From positions 1-47,719 of the forward strand of contig JAJRYR010000063.1 in assembly GCA_024275655.1 (NCBI GenBank): a stretch of 47,719 bases of DNA, read 5' to 3'. Both the position numbers and the translations under genes were made by a program. This document shows positions 34,330-44,575 of the stretch, in pieces. The notes below the pieces were generated by a model that saw nothing but the letters and a program-made list of their open reading frames with translations, made no database searches and was not told the origin of the DNA. Position 1 is the stretch's first letter, and each line of letters begins with the position of its first letter. This stretch comes from an archaeon. Lineage in GTDB: Archaea > B1Sed10-29 > WALL01 > WAMD01.

Positions 34330-34963
34330 GGCAGTAAAAATCTTCAAAAAGTTGAGGAGGTACTTCAAAGAACAGGATATGTACGTTCCAAGCTTGGGGG
34401 AGCCTTTCAGAGTCCTAATTGCCACAGTTATCTCTGCCAGGACCAAGGATGAAGTCACCGAAGAGGCGTCCAGAAAATTGTTCAAAAAATTCCCAACCCC
34501 CCGGGCACTGGCAAGTGCCGATCCGAAGGAAGTTGCGAAGTTGATATATCCTGCGGGATTTTACAAAACCAAAGCAAAGAGGCTAGTGGAAATCGCCAGG
34601 ATAATCGTTGAAGAGTATGATGGAAAGGTACCAAGCTCTCCAAAGGCTTTGATGAAACTTCCAGGCGTTGGAAGAAAAACGGCAAATATAGTCTTGGCTT
34701 ATGCTTTTGGTATTCCTGCAGTTCCAGTAGACACGCATGTGCACAGAATATCAAATAGGCTTGGGCTGGTGAAAACAAAAACGCCCGAAGAAACCGAGAA
34801 GGAGTTAAAGAGAATCCTTCCAAAAAGATACTGGATAGATATAAACTGGATGCTGGTAAAGTTTGGGCAGACTATCTGCCGTCCAGTTAATCCAAAATGT
34901 AATGAGTGCCCACTCTATGATTTGTGTGAGTATTCAAGCAATAAACAAAGCGGTAAACGTTAA
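34310..34963 (+). CDS. nth: endonuclease III
   Basis: LPGVGRKTANIVLAYAFGIPAVPVDTHVHRISNRLGL, C-terminal 4-Cys Fe-S loop. Confidence 0.96.
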   Translation: MSTGSNKAVKIFKKLRRYFKEQDMYVPSLGEPFRVLIATVISARTKDEVTEEASRKLFKKFPTPRALASADPKEVAKLIYPAGFYKTKAKRLVEIARIIVEEYDGKVPSSPKALMKLPGVGRKTANIVLAYAFGIPAVPVDTHVHRISNRLGLVKTKTPEETEKELKRILPKRYWIDINWMLVKFGQTICRPVNPKCNECPLYDLCEYSSNKQSGKR

Positions 34964-36009
34964 ATCATCCCTAACCTCTTCAAGAAGGCCTCCACTCTAT
35001 CCAGCCTGGTTTCCAGTTGTCTAGCAAATGCTTCACCAGCGTACTTCGTGGCGTGGTTTAGAAATACTTTTCGTATCTGCTTCAGTATGCTTTTATCCAT
35101 CACTATTCTACCCGCCTCTAGGTACAGTGCTGCTGCGGACATCAACACGTGTTCATGAGCCTTGTTTGGGTCCAATATCACGGAGTTTGGCTCAAAATCA
35201 ATGTATCTAACTCTCCCCTTCTCGTCTACGGTCCAGTTTGCTGGGTGGGCATCCAATCCAACACCGTATTTGTTGTAGGCTTTAAATGTGGTTTTCAGGA
35301 TATCTGACAGCTGGTTTTTTAATGTCTTGAACCTCTTTTTTTCCGGTTTCCATCTTGTTTTCCAGTACTCGTAGAACGTCTCCCCACCGTACCTGTATTC
35401 CTCAACTATACCTATGTCAGGATGAACCTCGGCCCTCTTTTTCTCCACAACTGGAACCTTTGCTTCCCTCACTTTTTCCCAAAGGGCAGTGTTAAGCCTA
35501 TCTAGAAATCTCAATTCGTTCCTAACTAGTTCTGCCAATCTCCTGTTGAAGAATTTTATCTCCTCTTTTTTCCACTTTCCGTGTGGTCTCACTGCCAGGC
35601 CAGTGTCTGGAGATAGTATCAACTTGTAGTTACCCGGTAATCTGCCAAATTGCTTTTTGAATTCTTCTTCTATTTTCCTTAATCTGGCAGTGCTCCTGTG
35701 AGGGACTTCCTTTTCTAGCTCAAGTAGTATCTTCAGTCTTTCTAGATATGACAGACCTTCTCTCCCTGACTTATCATAAAAATAGATCTCAGGTTTCAGA
35801 TACTTTAGAACGGTATGGTCCCTCTTTGCTGTTAAGTAGAAACTCCCCTCACCAATTATTGGAAGGTTCCCAAACTTGTTGGCAAATTTTGTGCTTATCC
35901 TGTTGATGGCTTTTCTTAGCTTAGTTCCCCTCAATCCCACGCTCATAATTAAAGTTACAATGGCTTGAGTTATAAACATTGTCGCCCCATTAACCTTTAC
36001 CACAGACAA
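34960..36009 (-). CDS. kinase/aminoglycoside-phosphotransferase-like fold protein
   Basis: YGVGLDAHPANWTVDEKGRVRYIDFEP catalytic-loop-like segment. Confidence 0.6.
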   Translation of the reverse strand: MSVVKVNGATMFITQAIVTLIMSVGLRGTKLRKAINRISTKFANKFGNLPIIGEGSFYLTAKRDHTVLKYLKPEIYFYDKSGREGLSYLERLKILLELEKEVPHRSTARLRKIEEEFKKQFGRLPGNYKLILSPDTGLAVRPHGKWKKEEIKFFNRRLAELVRNELRFLDRLNTALWEKVREAKVPVVEKKRAEVHPDIGIVEEYRYGGETFYEYWKTRWKPEKKRFKTLKNQLSDILKTTFKAYNKYGVGLDAHPANWTVDEKGRVRYIDFEPNSVILDPNKAHEHVLMSAAALYLEAGRIVMDKSILKQIRKVFLNHATKYAGEAFARQLETRLDRVEAFLKRLGMI

Positions 36010-36053
36010 AAACAGGCGATACGGATTTATTCCAGTTTGGTGCTTATACTAGT

Positions 36054-36374
36054 ATGCCAGTGCTGGATCCAACCAGCTTGAAAAAGCTGGAGTGGATTGC
36101 CGTTGAGAGGGTGTTTCTGTCAACTCCTTCTTCCCTGAGGGGCAAGGATTTGTCCAACCCCATGCTAGCTGGACACCTAGAAATTTACTTTCCTTCCGAG
36201 GAGAGCTTGAAGTTCGTGGATAGGAAAGCAAAGAAGCTGGGAATAAAGCTGAGAAAGTCTGAAGTGGAATGTCTAGCCCTGGCATTGGAGATGGAAGAGG
36301 AGATATGGACTGATGTTGAGAGGGTTAGAAGGGTGGCAGAGGAACTGGGAATAAAATGGAGGTCAGGACTATGA
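36054..36374 (+). CDS. PIN-domain protein, Nob1-like without zinc ribbon
   Basis: VLDPTSL, PSEESL, KSEVECLALALEMEEEIWTDVERVRRVAEELGIKW. Confidence 0.65.
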   Translation: MPVLDPTSLKKLEWIAVERVFLSTPSSLRGKDLSNPMLAGHLEIYFPSEESLKFVDRKAKKLGIKLRKSEVECLALALEMEEEIWTDVERVRRVAEELGIKWRSGL

Positions 36375-36613
36375 TGAGAACAGACTGGGGTCCCCTGTTA
36401 GTGTACTACATTGTAAGCTTCATAATTAGTGTGGCACTTCAAATTATTGATCCAGTGCTGATCAAAGCATGGTTGGGGGCTAACTTGGTGTTTCTTGGGT
36501 TCATTGTTTGGATGGAAAGGCCATTCATTCCACTGGTTAGAAAAAACCACTATCTAGCGATCCTCGTTTCAACGCTGTCAATCTTTCTAGGTCTGGTTCT
36601 GGTGGTCAAATGA
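36356..36613 (+). CDS. small membrane protein (85 aa)
   Basis: Two to three hydrophobic segments; overlaps neighbours. Confidence 0.6.
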   Translation: MEVRTMMRTDWGPLLVYYIVSFIISVALQIIDPVLIKAWLGANLVFLGFIVWMERPFIPLVRKNHYLAILVSTLSIFLGLVLVVK

Positions 36614-37329
36614 TAAAAGTTGGAACATGCGGGTGGTCCGGTTTCCCTGCCTCAAACCTTTTTGGCAAGGAATGGAAAGGGAAGTTCAAGAGCAAACTCC
36701 AAGCATACGCCTCAGTGTTCAAAGTAGTTGAAGTAAACAGCACGTTCTACAAAGTGCCCAGGGAGGCAACCGCCAGGAGATGGTTAGAAGAAGCCAGAGA
36801 AGTAAACAGCGAGTTTGAGTTCACTCTAAAGGCCAATCAAACAATTACCCACAGGGACAGGTTCAAAACCGAAGAAAGCACGAAGTCCTGGGAGGAAACA
36901 GTGAATATTGCCAGGGCCCTGGACGCGAAGATCATTCTCTTACAGACCCCTGCATCCTTCAAACCCAGTAGGGAAAACACAGAAAATCTAGAATCCTTTC
37001 TAAGGGAAGCAACAAAGAGCTGGAAGGGAAAGATTGCCTGGGAACCAAGGGGAAACTGGCTGAAAGAAGATAACAGAAGGTTACTGAAATCAATTTGTAA
37101 AAGGTTCAAGTTGATCCACTGTGTGGACCCTTTCAGAAATGAATCTGTAACTCCTGGAGAGATCTACTGGAGATTGCACGGTTTGGGAAAACCCCGCATG
37201 TACAATTACAAGTTCAGCGATGAAGAATTGAAATGGCTAACAAAGAAATCAAAAGGGAAAAAAGGTTACATATTCTTCAACAACATCTGGATGGGAGAAG
37301 ATGCATTACGATATCTTGATCTTCTTTAG
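36610..37329 (+). CDS. DUF72 family protein
   Basis: IKVGTCGWSGFPAS, FKVVEVNSTFYKVP, KIAWEPRG. Confidence 0.95.
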   Translation: MIKVGTCGWSGFPASNLFGKEWKGKFKSKLQAYASVFKVVEVNSTFYKVPREATARRWLEEAREVNSEFEFTLKANQTITHRDRFKTEESTKSWEETVNIARALDAKIILLQTPASFKPSRENTENLESFLREATKSWKGKIAWEPRGNWLKEDNRRLLKSICKRFKLIHCVDPFRNESVTPGEIYWRLHGLGKPRMYNYKFSDEELKWLTKKSKGKKGYIFFNNIWMGEDALRYLDLL

Positions 37330-37590
37330 TTTCTCTAATACTCCAGGATACTTTCTCAGATTCTTGGCAAAACTTTGTAATCTCTCTATGTCCTCTTCAC
37401 TTAGTGTTCCCGCATCCCTCTTTTTCTTTCCGAGAATCAATAGTTTTTTCAATGCCCTTATATCACCCTTAGATGCCAAAACAGCAAGCTTGCCTAACTC
37501 CGCATCTTTCCATGGGCTTTGCACCTTGGCAACCTTTTCTTTCTTTTCCTTCTTTCCCCTAACTTTGCTGGCTTTTTTCAACAAACCCAT
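37306..37590 (-). CDS. hypothetical basic protein
   Basis: Complete ORF. Confidence 0.55.
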   Translation of the reverse strand: MGLLKKASKVRGKKEKKEKVAKVQSPWKDAELGKLAVLASKGDIRALKKLLILGKKKRDAGTLSEEDIERLQSFAKNLRKYPGVLEKLKKIKIS

Positions 37591-37634
37591 AAAGTAAACT
37601 AAGAAGTGCAGGATTTAAAATGTTTTTGCCAGTG

Positions 37635-38177
37635 TTACAGGCCCACGATCCTTGCAGTTACCAAAAACAAGAGGATGAACCAAACTAACCCAAGCTTATC
37701 AATTTGCGAGAATACATACATCAAACCTATCAACGCCAACAGTGGGAGGAACACAGGAACAAAAAGAAGCCAAGACAAAACAGCATTCAGAAATCCTTTT
37801 CTACCCAGCATGGATGAGAACCAGTTCTTGGTTAATACTTGGTATGCATTGTTAACATCATCCAAGCTAGGGAAAGCATGATATGCAAGAGAAGCTGAAA
37901 GCCAGTAGGAGACCAGAACTACCTCAAAGGATTGATGTGATTTTAGAAACACATGCCCTAGATACAGAGCAGAAACCGCAAGGACAGTGTTAAAGAGAAA
38001 TGGCGCCACAGCTATTATAAACATGGGGATAGATCCTGGTTCTTCGTGTTTCACATATGCTTCCCTTAAACCCCACAGTTTTATCCCTGTTATTTTTGTA
38101 CCCGTTACTAGGCAAGCTAGGATATGGGCCAGTTCATGCGCGATTACTCCTGGAAAGAACAAAATGTTGTCCCACAT
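37635..38177 (-). CDS. M50-like membrane metalloprotease
   Basis: HELAH in a TM segment; start at TGATG overlap with upstream gene (track start 38279). Confidence 0.65.
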   Translation of the reverse strand: MWDNILFFPGVIAHELAHILACLVTGTKITGIKLWGLREAYVKHEEPGSIPMFIIAVAPFLFNTVLAVSALYLGHVFLKSHQSFEVVLVSYWLSASLAYHAFPSLDDVNNAYQVLTKNWFSSMLGRKGFLNAVLSWLLFVPVFLPLLALIGLMYVFSQIDKLGLVWFILLFLVTARIVGL

Positions 38178-38476
38178 CACAACTTGCCCCGCTTCTTCCA
38201 TATGTAAACTACAACAAACACCACTATACCAATTAGCACCAGGGCAAATATTCCCAGTCCTATCAGTCCCCACACCCACCAGGGCCAGCTAGGTAGTATG
38301 TTTCCAGTCTGCATGGCAGCGGTGTTGTTCACTGGATATGTTACGTTGTGCACAACACAATCAGGGCACTGGGCCTTGTACTCCTCTAGTGTGCAAACTC
38401 CATCGTTATTGCATACCTGGGCAAGAGCGAAACTGACCAAGAGCAAAAATCCGACCAATGTTGTTTTTCCCTTCAT
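38177..38476 (-). CDS. small secreted/anchored Cys-motif protein
   Basis: Signal peptide, CNNDGVCTLEEYKAQCPDC, C-terminal TM and Lys/Arg stop-transfer. Confidence 0.65.
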   Translation of the reverse strand: MKGKTTLVGFLLLVSFALAQVCNNDGVCTLEEYKAQCPDCVVHNVTYPVNNTAAMQTGNILPSWPWWVWGLIGLGIFALVLIGIVVFVVVYIWKKRGKL

Positions 38477-38569
38477 TCGACCACCAGTTGTTGTTAGAGA
38501 CGATCCAACATAAAAATTTTCCTGGCTAATCTTTAAAAACAAGGGTATTGTTATTCTACTGGTGATCCC

Positions 38570-39016
38570 ATGGAGGTTGAGGACATAGAGATAAACGAGT
38601 TAAATCCAATATCAGGCAAGAAAAAAGAGATACTAATCGGTATCGCAGCCATCCTAATTTTGATCGGACTGGTGTATGGAATCATGCAGTTCATGAAACC
38701 CAGTGACTTGAATGTCTACTTTACAGATGCAAAGATTAGGCCCGGGGCATCCACAGAGCTCGTGATAGAATTTAGAAACAACACACCCGAAGACCTGCAC
38801 AACGTGTTGTTCAGAATAACACCAGAAAACAACAACATAAAGGTGGGGCAATCTGAGCATGTGGAACCAATAATAGGTTCAGGATCTTATAGGAAGCTAG
38901 AGATACCAGTTACAGTCCTAGGAAATCTAACAGAGGGAACGTACAAGATCAATGTCCTGGTGGATGCAGGAGAAAAAGAGTACAACACAAATGTTTACCT
39001 AGAGATAACAAAGTAA
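38570..39016 (+). CDS. single-TM protein with beta-sandwich-like ectodomain
   Basis: One TM helix then RPGASTELVIEFRNNT...LTEGTYKINVLVDAGE. Confidence 0.65.
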   Translation: MEVEDIEINELNPISGKKKEILIGIAAILILIGLVYGIMQFMKPSDLNVYFTDAKIRPGASTELVIEFRNNTPEDLHNVLFRITPENNNIKVGQSEHVEPIIGSGSYRKLEIPVTVLGNLTEGTYKINVLVDAGEKEYNTNVYLEITK

Positions 39017-39033
39017 AACCAGTAAAACCAATG

Positions 39034-39366
39034 TTAGCCCTTCAACTCCTCCAACACCTTCTCCTCAAGCTTCTTTTCAATTATCCTTCTAGCCTGGGAA
39101 TAATCTGCCTTTATTGCTATCTCTATTTCCCCGTTGCCAAGTAATTGAACTCCTTCTATTGCGCCTATCCTTGTTAACTGCAACGGCAATGGTAACTCTT
39201 CTCCCTCTCTCAATCCCAGGATATCGCCAGAAACCTCCTTAAGAACGTGGATGGCGCAGTCATCACACACCCTATACTTCTTCACTATCCCATCTGCGCC
39301 GTTTTCGTATATCACCCAGTTATGCTTTGCATCTTTTGTTTGCTTACAAAGAGCACAGTACACCAT
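39034..39366 (-). CDS. zinc-binding hypothetical protein
   Basis: CALC...CDDC. Confidence 0.6.
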   Translation of the reverse strand: MVYCALCKQTKDAKHNWVIYENGADGIVKKYRVCDDCAIHVLKEVSGDILGLREGEELPLPLQLTRIGAIEGVQLLGNGEIEIAIKADYSQARRIIEKKLEEKVLEELKG

Positions 39367-39418
39367 ACGTATGAGTTAACGAATTCCAGATATTTAAACA
39401 TTAATCAATTCAATACCC

Positions 39419-39820
39419 TCAAAGAGGTGCAAACTTGTATCCATAGTTTATCAGTCCGTCCTCTCCATCCTCTGATATTCTTCTAAATACCATCCTCACG
39501 GGCATTCCTATCTTTACTTCTCTCGGATCAACATCCACTATTTGGGCAGTTAGCATCGGTCCCTCCTCTAATCTAACAATAGCTAAAACGTACGGTGCCT
39601 GGTCCTCCATATCTGCAGGTGGTGTGTGAACCACAGTGTAACTTTCAACAACTCCTCTCCCAGAAAACTGATACTCAACCACCTTCCCCTTTCTTCTACA
39701 GTTTGGACAGATTATTCTAGGAGGGAAAAAGAACTCTCCACAAGTTTCGCACTTGCTTCCAACTAGTCTGTACCTCTGTGGGTACCTCCTCCAAACGGCT
39801 GGAACACTTCCCTCTGCCAT
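39419..39820 (-). CDS. DUF35 Zn-ribbon/OB-fold protein
   Basis: RRYPQRYRLVGSKCETCGEFFFPPRIICPNC. Confidence 0.92.
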   Translation of the reverse strand: MAEGSVPAVWRRYPQRYRLVGSKCETCGEFFFPPRIICPNCRRKGKVVEYQFSGRGVVESYTVVHTPPADMEDQAPYVLAIVRLEEGPMLTAQIVDVDPREVKIGMPVRMVFRRISEDGEDGLINYGYKFAPL

Positions 39821-39824
39821 ACAA

Positions 39825-41024
39825 TTACCTCCTAGATCTTAAATCTATATATCTGGAAAGGATGTGCACAACAGCAGTGGCTCCAGACCCCCCAACGTTG
39901 TGCGTGAGTCCTATTTCTGCTTTATCCACTTGCCTCTTTCCGGCTTCTCCCCTAAGCTGCCAGGTTACCTCTACTACTTGTTTTATTCCTGTGGCTCCAA
40001 CAGGATGACCGCAGGCCTTCAAACCACCGCTGGTGTTTACAGATACATCTGAATTCAAATCAAACATTCCATCTTCTACAGCCTTTCCCCCCTCTCCTTT
40101 CTTCACGAATCCCAAATCCTCCACAGCAAGAATCTCTGCTATGGTAAAGCAATCGTGCACTTCTGCCAAATCCACATCTCTCGGAGATATCCCTGCTTTT
40201 TGGAATGCTTTCTTCCCTGCCTCCACAGTTGCCCTCAAAGTTGTGAGAGATTTCCTATCATGCAAAGCCAGAGTGTCGCTTGCCTGGGCAGATGCGTTCA
40301 CCCACACGGGCGTGTCTGTCAGCTTTTTAGCCACATCTTCACTGGCAATTACAACAGCGGCTGCCCCATCTGTTATTGGCGAACAATCCAAGAGCTTCAG
40401 CGGTTCCGCAACAGGGGATGAATTCAAAACTTGATCTAGTGTAATCTCTTTCTGATACTGGGCAAAGGGGTTCCTAGCTCCATTGTAATGGTTCTTCACA
40501 GCAACTCTAGCCAACTGCTCCTCTGTGGTTCCAAATTCATGCATGTGTCTTCTAGCAATTAATGCGTAGAGACTAGGAAATGTGGCTCCAAAGAATGTTT
40601 CCCATTCCTGATCTGCAGCTCCGCCCAGCGTAGTGGTCGCCTGGCCGGTCAGGACATCAGTCATCTTTTCAATTCCACCTGCAACCACTATATCAAACTC
40701 TCCACTGGCCACAGCCAAATAAGCTTGTCTAAAAGCCAGTCCTCCGCTGGCACAGGCTGCCTCAACCCTCGTGGCGGGAACTGGATTAAGCCCCATGGCA
40801 TCAGCCAACAGAGCCCCTATGTGCTCCTGGCCAACAAATCTCCCACCACTCATGTTGCCCACATAAACAGCCTCTACCTCATCTCCGGATATACCTGCAT
40901 CCTCTATCGCTCTTATCCCTGCTTCTGCTGTGAGCTCCTTCAATCCAGCTTCCCACCTCTCTCCAAATTTTGTCATCCCCACGCCGACTACTGCCACCTT
41001 TCTCATAAATGCCACCTCAGTCAA
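39825..41024 (-). CDS. acetyl-CoA acetyltransferase (thiolase)
   Basis: [37 protein letters not shown]. Confidence 0.95.
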   Translation of the reverse strand: MTEVAFMRKVAVVGVGMTKFGERWEAGLKELTAEAGIRAIEDAGISGDEVEAVYVGNMSGGRFVGQEHIGALLADAMGLNPVPATRVEAACASGGLAFRQAYLAVASGEFDIVVAGGIEKMTDVLTGQATTTLGGAADQEWETFFGATFPSLYALIARRHMHEFGTTEEQLARVAVKNHYNGARNPFAQYQKEITLDQVLNSSPVAEPLKLLDCSPITDGAAAVVIASEDVAKKLTDTPVWVNASAQASDTLALHDRKSLTTLRATVEAGKKAFQKAGISPRDVDLAEVHDCFTIAEILAVEDLGFVKKGEGGKAVEDGMFDLNSDVSVNTSGGLKACGHPVGATGIKQVVEVTWQLRGEAGKRQVDKAEIGLTHNVGGSGATAVVHILSRYIDLRSRR

Positions 41025-42069
41025 ACTTCAGTTTCTTCCTGTGCTTCACATACTCACCATATGTGAGATACTTTTTCCTGTTGATGTAATCCACAACCTT
41101 CGGTGTGTTTCCTCTCTTCCTTTCAATCTCGTCTGTAACCTTGATTAACATAGAATCCGAGCCTGCCCCAGATCCAAATGATGTTGCAACTATCAAATTC
41201 CCTGGTTCAGCAATATCCAAAACCGCTGCCAGGCCCAAGGGAGTCGCGCCTGAATATGTGTTCCCAATTACTGGGTTCAACAAACCTGGCAAAACCTTTT
41301 CCTTAGGTATGCCCAACTTCTTGGCCGCCCTCAATGGGAACTTAGCATTGGGCTGATGAAAAACGAAATAGTCCACATCCTCCAAACCAATTCCAGTTTT
41401 TTCCAACAACCTCCTAGTTGCAGATATTATATGCTTGAAATATGCCGGTTCACCAGTAAATCTAGCTCCGTGTCTAGGATACTCCTTTCCTTCTCTCCTC
41501 CAGAAGTCTGGAGTATCCGTGGCAAACGAGTAATAATCAATTATCTCAGCTATTACACCCTCCTTCCCAATTATATAAGCTGCGCCTCCAGCTGCAGCCG
41601 TGTACTCTAGGGCATCTCCTGGTCTTCCCTGGCTGGTATCGGATCCTATAGCTAACCCATACTCCACCATTCCAGATTCAACCAACCCCAGAACCGCAAG
41701 CATTGCCTGAGTACCTGCTTTACACGCAAACTCAAAATCTGCAGCCATCAAATCCGGAGTAGCCCCAATTGCTTCGGCAATTATGGTTGCACTCGGTTTT
41801 ACTGCATATGGAGGGGACTCAGAACCTATGAAAACTACCCCTATTTTGCTGGGATCTATCCCGGCAAATTTTATTGCATTTCTGGCAGCCTCCACAGCTA
41901 TTGTTACCGAGTCCTCATCCACATCTGGAACAGACTTCTCCCTAATTCCCAGTCCATTTTTTATTGCCTCGGGATTCTTCCCCCATACTCTTGCAATCTC
42001 CTCTGCCCTGATCCTGAATCTAGGTATGTATACTCCATATCCCACTATTCCTGATTTCACAAGAATCAC
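41017..42069 (-). CDS. hydroxymethylglutaryl-CoA synthase
   Basis: [43 protein letters not shown]. Confidence 0.95.
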   Translation of the reverse strand: MILVKSGIVGYGVYIPRFRIRAEEIARVWGKNPEAIKNGLGIREKSVPDVDEDSVTIAVEAARNAIKFAGIDPSKIGVVFIGSESPPYAVKPSATIIAEAIGATPDLMAADFEFACKAGTQAMLAVLGLVESGMVEYGLAIGSDTSQGRPGDALEYTAAAGGAAYIIGKEGVIAEIIDYYSFATDTPDFWRREGKEYPRHGARFTGEPAYFKHIISATRRLLEKTGIGLEDVDYFVFHQPNAKFPLRAAKKLGIPKEKVLPGLLNPVIGNTYSGATPLGLAAVLDIAEPGNLIVATSFGSGAGSDSMLIKVTDEIERKRGNTPKVVDYINRKKYLTYGEYVKHRKKLKFD

Positions 42070-42774
42070 CTATCTTTCGTATTTCTTCAGTTTCATCTTG
42101 ATCTCGTATGTGTCCAGGTCTGTGACCACGATGGGTATCTTTTCTATTTCAGAAATCTTTCTAGCCACCGGATCCCTAACATCAGATAACCCCTGGTAAA
42201 CTACGATTGCAGGTTTTGGTGATGAAACCCTTATTGCGACCATTGGACTCCTACCGATGCTAACCTTGGTAAATATCAATGCCCTTTCTGGATTACTCCC
42301 GTATATCTTTGGGAATTCCTCCACTGGCAGACTCACTATGGCCTTCAAACTATCCAGCAGAGTGTACCCATACAACTTTATGTCCAGTATCCTCCTCTTG
42401 TTGGTTATCACTTTCCCCTCTATTGCCCTAACAAAATCCTTTGCTTTAACGGGCTTAGGAAAGTCATGGAGCTCAAAAATTGGCTCCTCCTCCCCAGTTT
42501 CAACTATCAGTTTCTTCAGTATCATCCCGCCCCTTCTCTCATCCAACGCAATCAATGCGTCCACAAATCGCTTTATGACTTGAATCCCAGGGGATTTTCT
42601 CCTGTTATTCTCATAATCAGATATTGTGGATGGAGTGATTTTCAAGTAATCTGCCAACTCTGCTTGGCTTATACCAAACAGTTCCCTCCACTTCTTCATC
42701 GTAGAACCTGGGTTTGTGGACAATGCTATTTCCCCAGCTATCCTTTTCTTTAATTCATCTGTGACCATGCTCAC
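42070..42774 (-). CDS. HTH transcriptional regulator of the mevalonate operon
   Basis: WRELFGISQAELADYLKITPSTISDYENNRRKSPG. Confidence 0.9.
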   Translation of the reverse strand: MSMVTDELKKRIAGEIALSTNPGSTMKKWRELFGISQAELADYLKITPSTISDYENNRRKSPGIQVIKRFVDALIALDERRGGMILKKLIVETGEEEPIFELHDFPKPVKAKDFVRAIEGKVITNKRRILDIKLYGYTLLDSLKAIVSLPVEEFPKIYGSNPERALIFTKVSIGRSPMVAIRVSSPKPAIVVYQGLSDVRDPVARKISEIEKIPIVVTDLDTYEIKMKLKKYER

Positions 42775-42831
42775 ATTATCGATAACTGGATTTAAATAAT
42801 TAACGAATTAACTTCGACTAGTGTCTAACCA

Positions 42832-43305
42832 TCAGCTGGTAACATTACTGGCTGGTCTTTGGAGAACACGAATCTCAAATGTATAATTAGAGGGGACCGC
42901 CTCATCTGCATCTATTGTCATTTGTACAGGATATATCCCTGGCTCCGTGTTATTGGGAATCTCGTATTCAAATGCGAATACCTCCTTTTCGTATGGCATT
43001 ATTAGGAGAGTTGATCTCTCCAGCTCACCGAACAAGTCACTCGAAAGCTGGACAACAACATTGTGCACAGTTATCCTGCTGTTTTCAAATACCGTTACAT
43101 TGGCACTCCACACTTCACCTGGATAAACATCCCTCATGTAATCTATTTTTGCCTCTAGATTTGGAGTAGGAATCTCCCCAACTGGTTTTACCAGTTTTGG
43201 GATAAAAACAGCTGCAACTATTGCTGAGATCATGAAAAATACTATTACGGCTCCTATATATCCAGCGTTCTTAACAAATGTTTTCGGAAGCGTTGGGATG
43301 CGCAT
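42832..43305 (-). CDS. single-TM protein with beta-sandwich-like ectodomain
   Basis: N-terminal TM, VYPGEVWSANVTVFENSRITVHNVVV. Confidence 0.65.
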   Translation of the reverse strand: MRIPTLPKTFVKNAGYIGAVIVFFMISAIVAAVFIPKLVKPVGEIPTPNLEAKIDYMRDVYPGEVWSANVTVFENSRITVHNVVVQLSSDLFGELERSTLLIMPYEKEVFAFEYEIPNNTEPGIYPVQMTIDADEAVPSNYTFEIRVLQRPASNVTS

Positions 43306-43376
43306 TTCATCACCGCAGGATTTATAAATAGTGAGGCAGTTATTAGAATGTAGTCGCGGTATAAAAAGGTGAGCCC

Positions 43377-44021
43377 ATGGCTAAACCGAAGATTCTAGAG
43401 ATAATCTCTGAAATGAGAGAACAGGGAATGAGCGATGAGGAGATAATCGCTAATCTGAAACAACTAGGGCTTACTGACGACCAAATAAAGAAAATTATGA
43501 GAATTGCGGACCAGGATATCTACTCCAAATTCAAAAGGGAGATGGTTATTTTCCTGAAGGGTCAACTAAAGAAGAACAAAGATTTGATAGCAGAGATTGT
43601 GGACGAGGTTTTGGGGAACAAGATGGAACAAGTGAAAAGAGAGGTCATGCTATACACTGATGACAAACTTGGTGAGATGGCCAAAATTGTCAACACGAAG
43701 ACCAAGGATATCGAAGCCTTAGGGAAGTCAATAAGGGAAGAAAATGTTGCGTTGAGCAAGCAAGTTAGGGCTATGCGAGCGGATGTTGATCTACTCTTGG
43801 CTGGTCCAACGAAGGCCAGGTTGGCACTGTCTGCATTTTTCATGGTTGTTGGGGTGATAATTGTATTGTACTCAATTGTAGCAGTGACTCCAAATGTGCT
43901 GGCATTGAACTTCTCCGAGCCAATGGACGGAGCAATACTCCTAGCCACTGGTGGTATGTACGTGATATTTGGTATAATTTCAATGATGGTAGGGTTGCAC
44001 CTCTATGGAAGACCTAGTTAA
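43377..44021 (+). CDS. coiled-coil membrane protein
   Basis: N-terminal helical domain, coiled coil, two C-terminal TM helices. Confidence 0.65.
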   Translation: MAKPKILEIISEMREQGMSDEEIIANLKQLGLTDDQIKKIMRIADQDIYSKFKREMVIFLKGQLKKNKDLIAEIVDEVLGNKMEQVKREVMLYTDDKLGEMAKIVNTKTKDIEALGKSIREENVALSKQVRAMRADVDLLLAGPTKARLALSAFFMVVGVIIVLYSIVAVTPNVLALNFSEPMDGAILLATGGMYVIFGIISMMVGLHLYGRPS

Positions 44022-44032
44022 AGCTGAGTGAT

Positions 44033-44572
44033 ATGGAAGTCTATCCTCCAAGAGAGGACACGAAACTGATTTTGAGCGTATTACGGAACTTCATTAAACC
44101 TGGAATTCTAGTACTGGACATAGGAACTGGATCGGGCGTGGTAGGTAAGTTTGCAAAAGAGTTGGGAGCAGAGGTTCTGGCCGTGGATGTAAATCCTAAG
44201 GCAGTAGAGGAAGCTAGAAAACTTGGATTGAAAGCCGTACAGAGCGATTTATTCCAAAATGTTACTGGAAAATTCGACCTAGTTGTATTCAACCCTCCCT
44301 ACCTAGAGCTGCCTCCTGAAGAACTGAAAGGTGAACCAATAGAACTTGCACTCCACGGTGGAAAGAAAGGGAGGGAGATTCTAGACAGGTTCTTAGACCA
44401 GGTTGGAGAATTTCTAAAAGAAGGGGGGAAGGTGATATTCCTACAATCGGAGAGGAACGGTGTAAGGGAGACAGAGGAGAGATTAAAGAGAAACGGTTTT
44501 AATTTTAGAATACTAAAAAGAGAGTACATCCCCATGGAGGGCTATTTACTGGTTTTCCTGGCATGGAGGTAG
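44033..44572 (+). CDS. HemK/Mtq2-like class I methyltransferase
   Basis: LDIGTGSGVVGKFA, VVFNPPYLE. Confidence 0.93.
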   Translation: MEVYPPREDTKLILSVLRNFIKPGILVLDIGTGSGVVGKFAKELGAEVLAVDVNPKAVEEARKLGLKAVQSDLFQNVTGKFDLVVFNPPYLELPPEELKGEPIELALHGGKKGREILDRFLDQVGEFLKEGGKVIFLQSERNGVRETEERLKRNGFNFRILKREYIPMEGYLLVFLAWR

Positions 44573-44575
44573 GCT

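Noticed and set aside
39419-42774. Thiolase/HMG-CoA synthase/DUF35 plus HTH regulator as a novel system
   Set aside because: Well-known archaeal mevalonate-entry cluster; kept as ordinary features.
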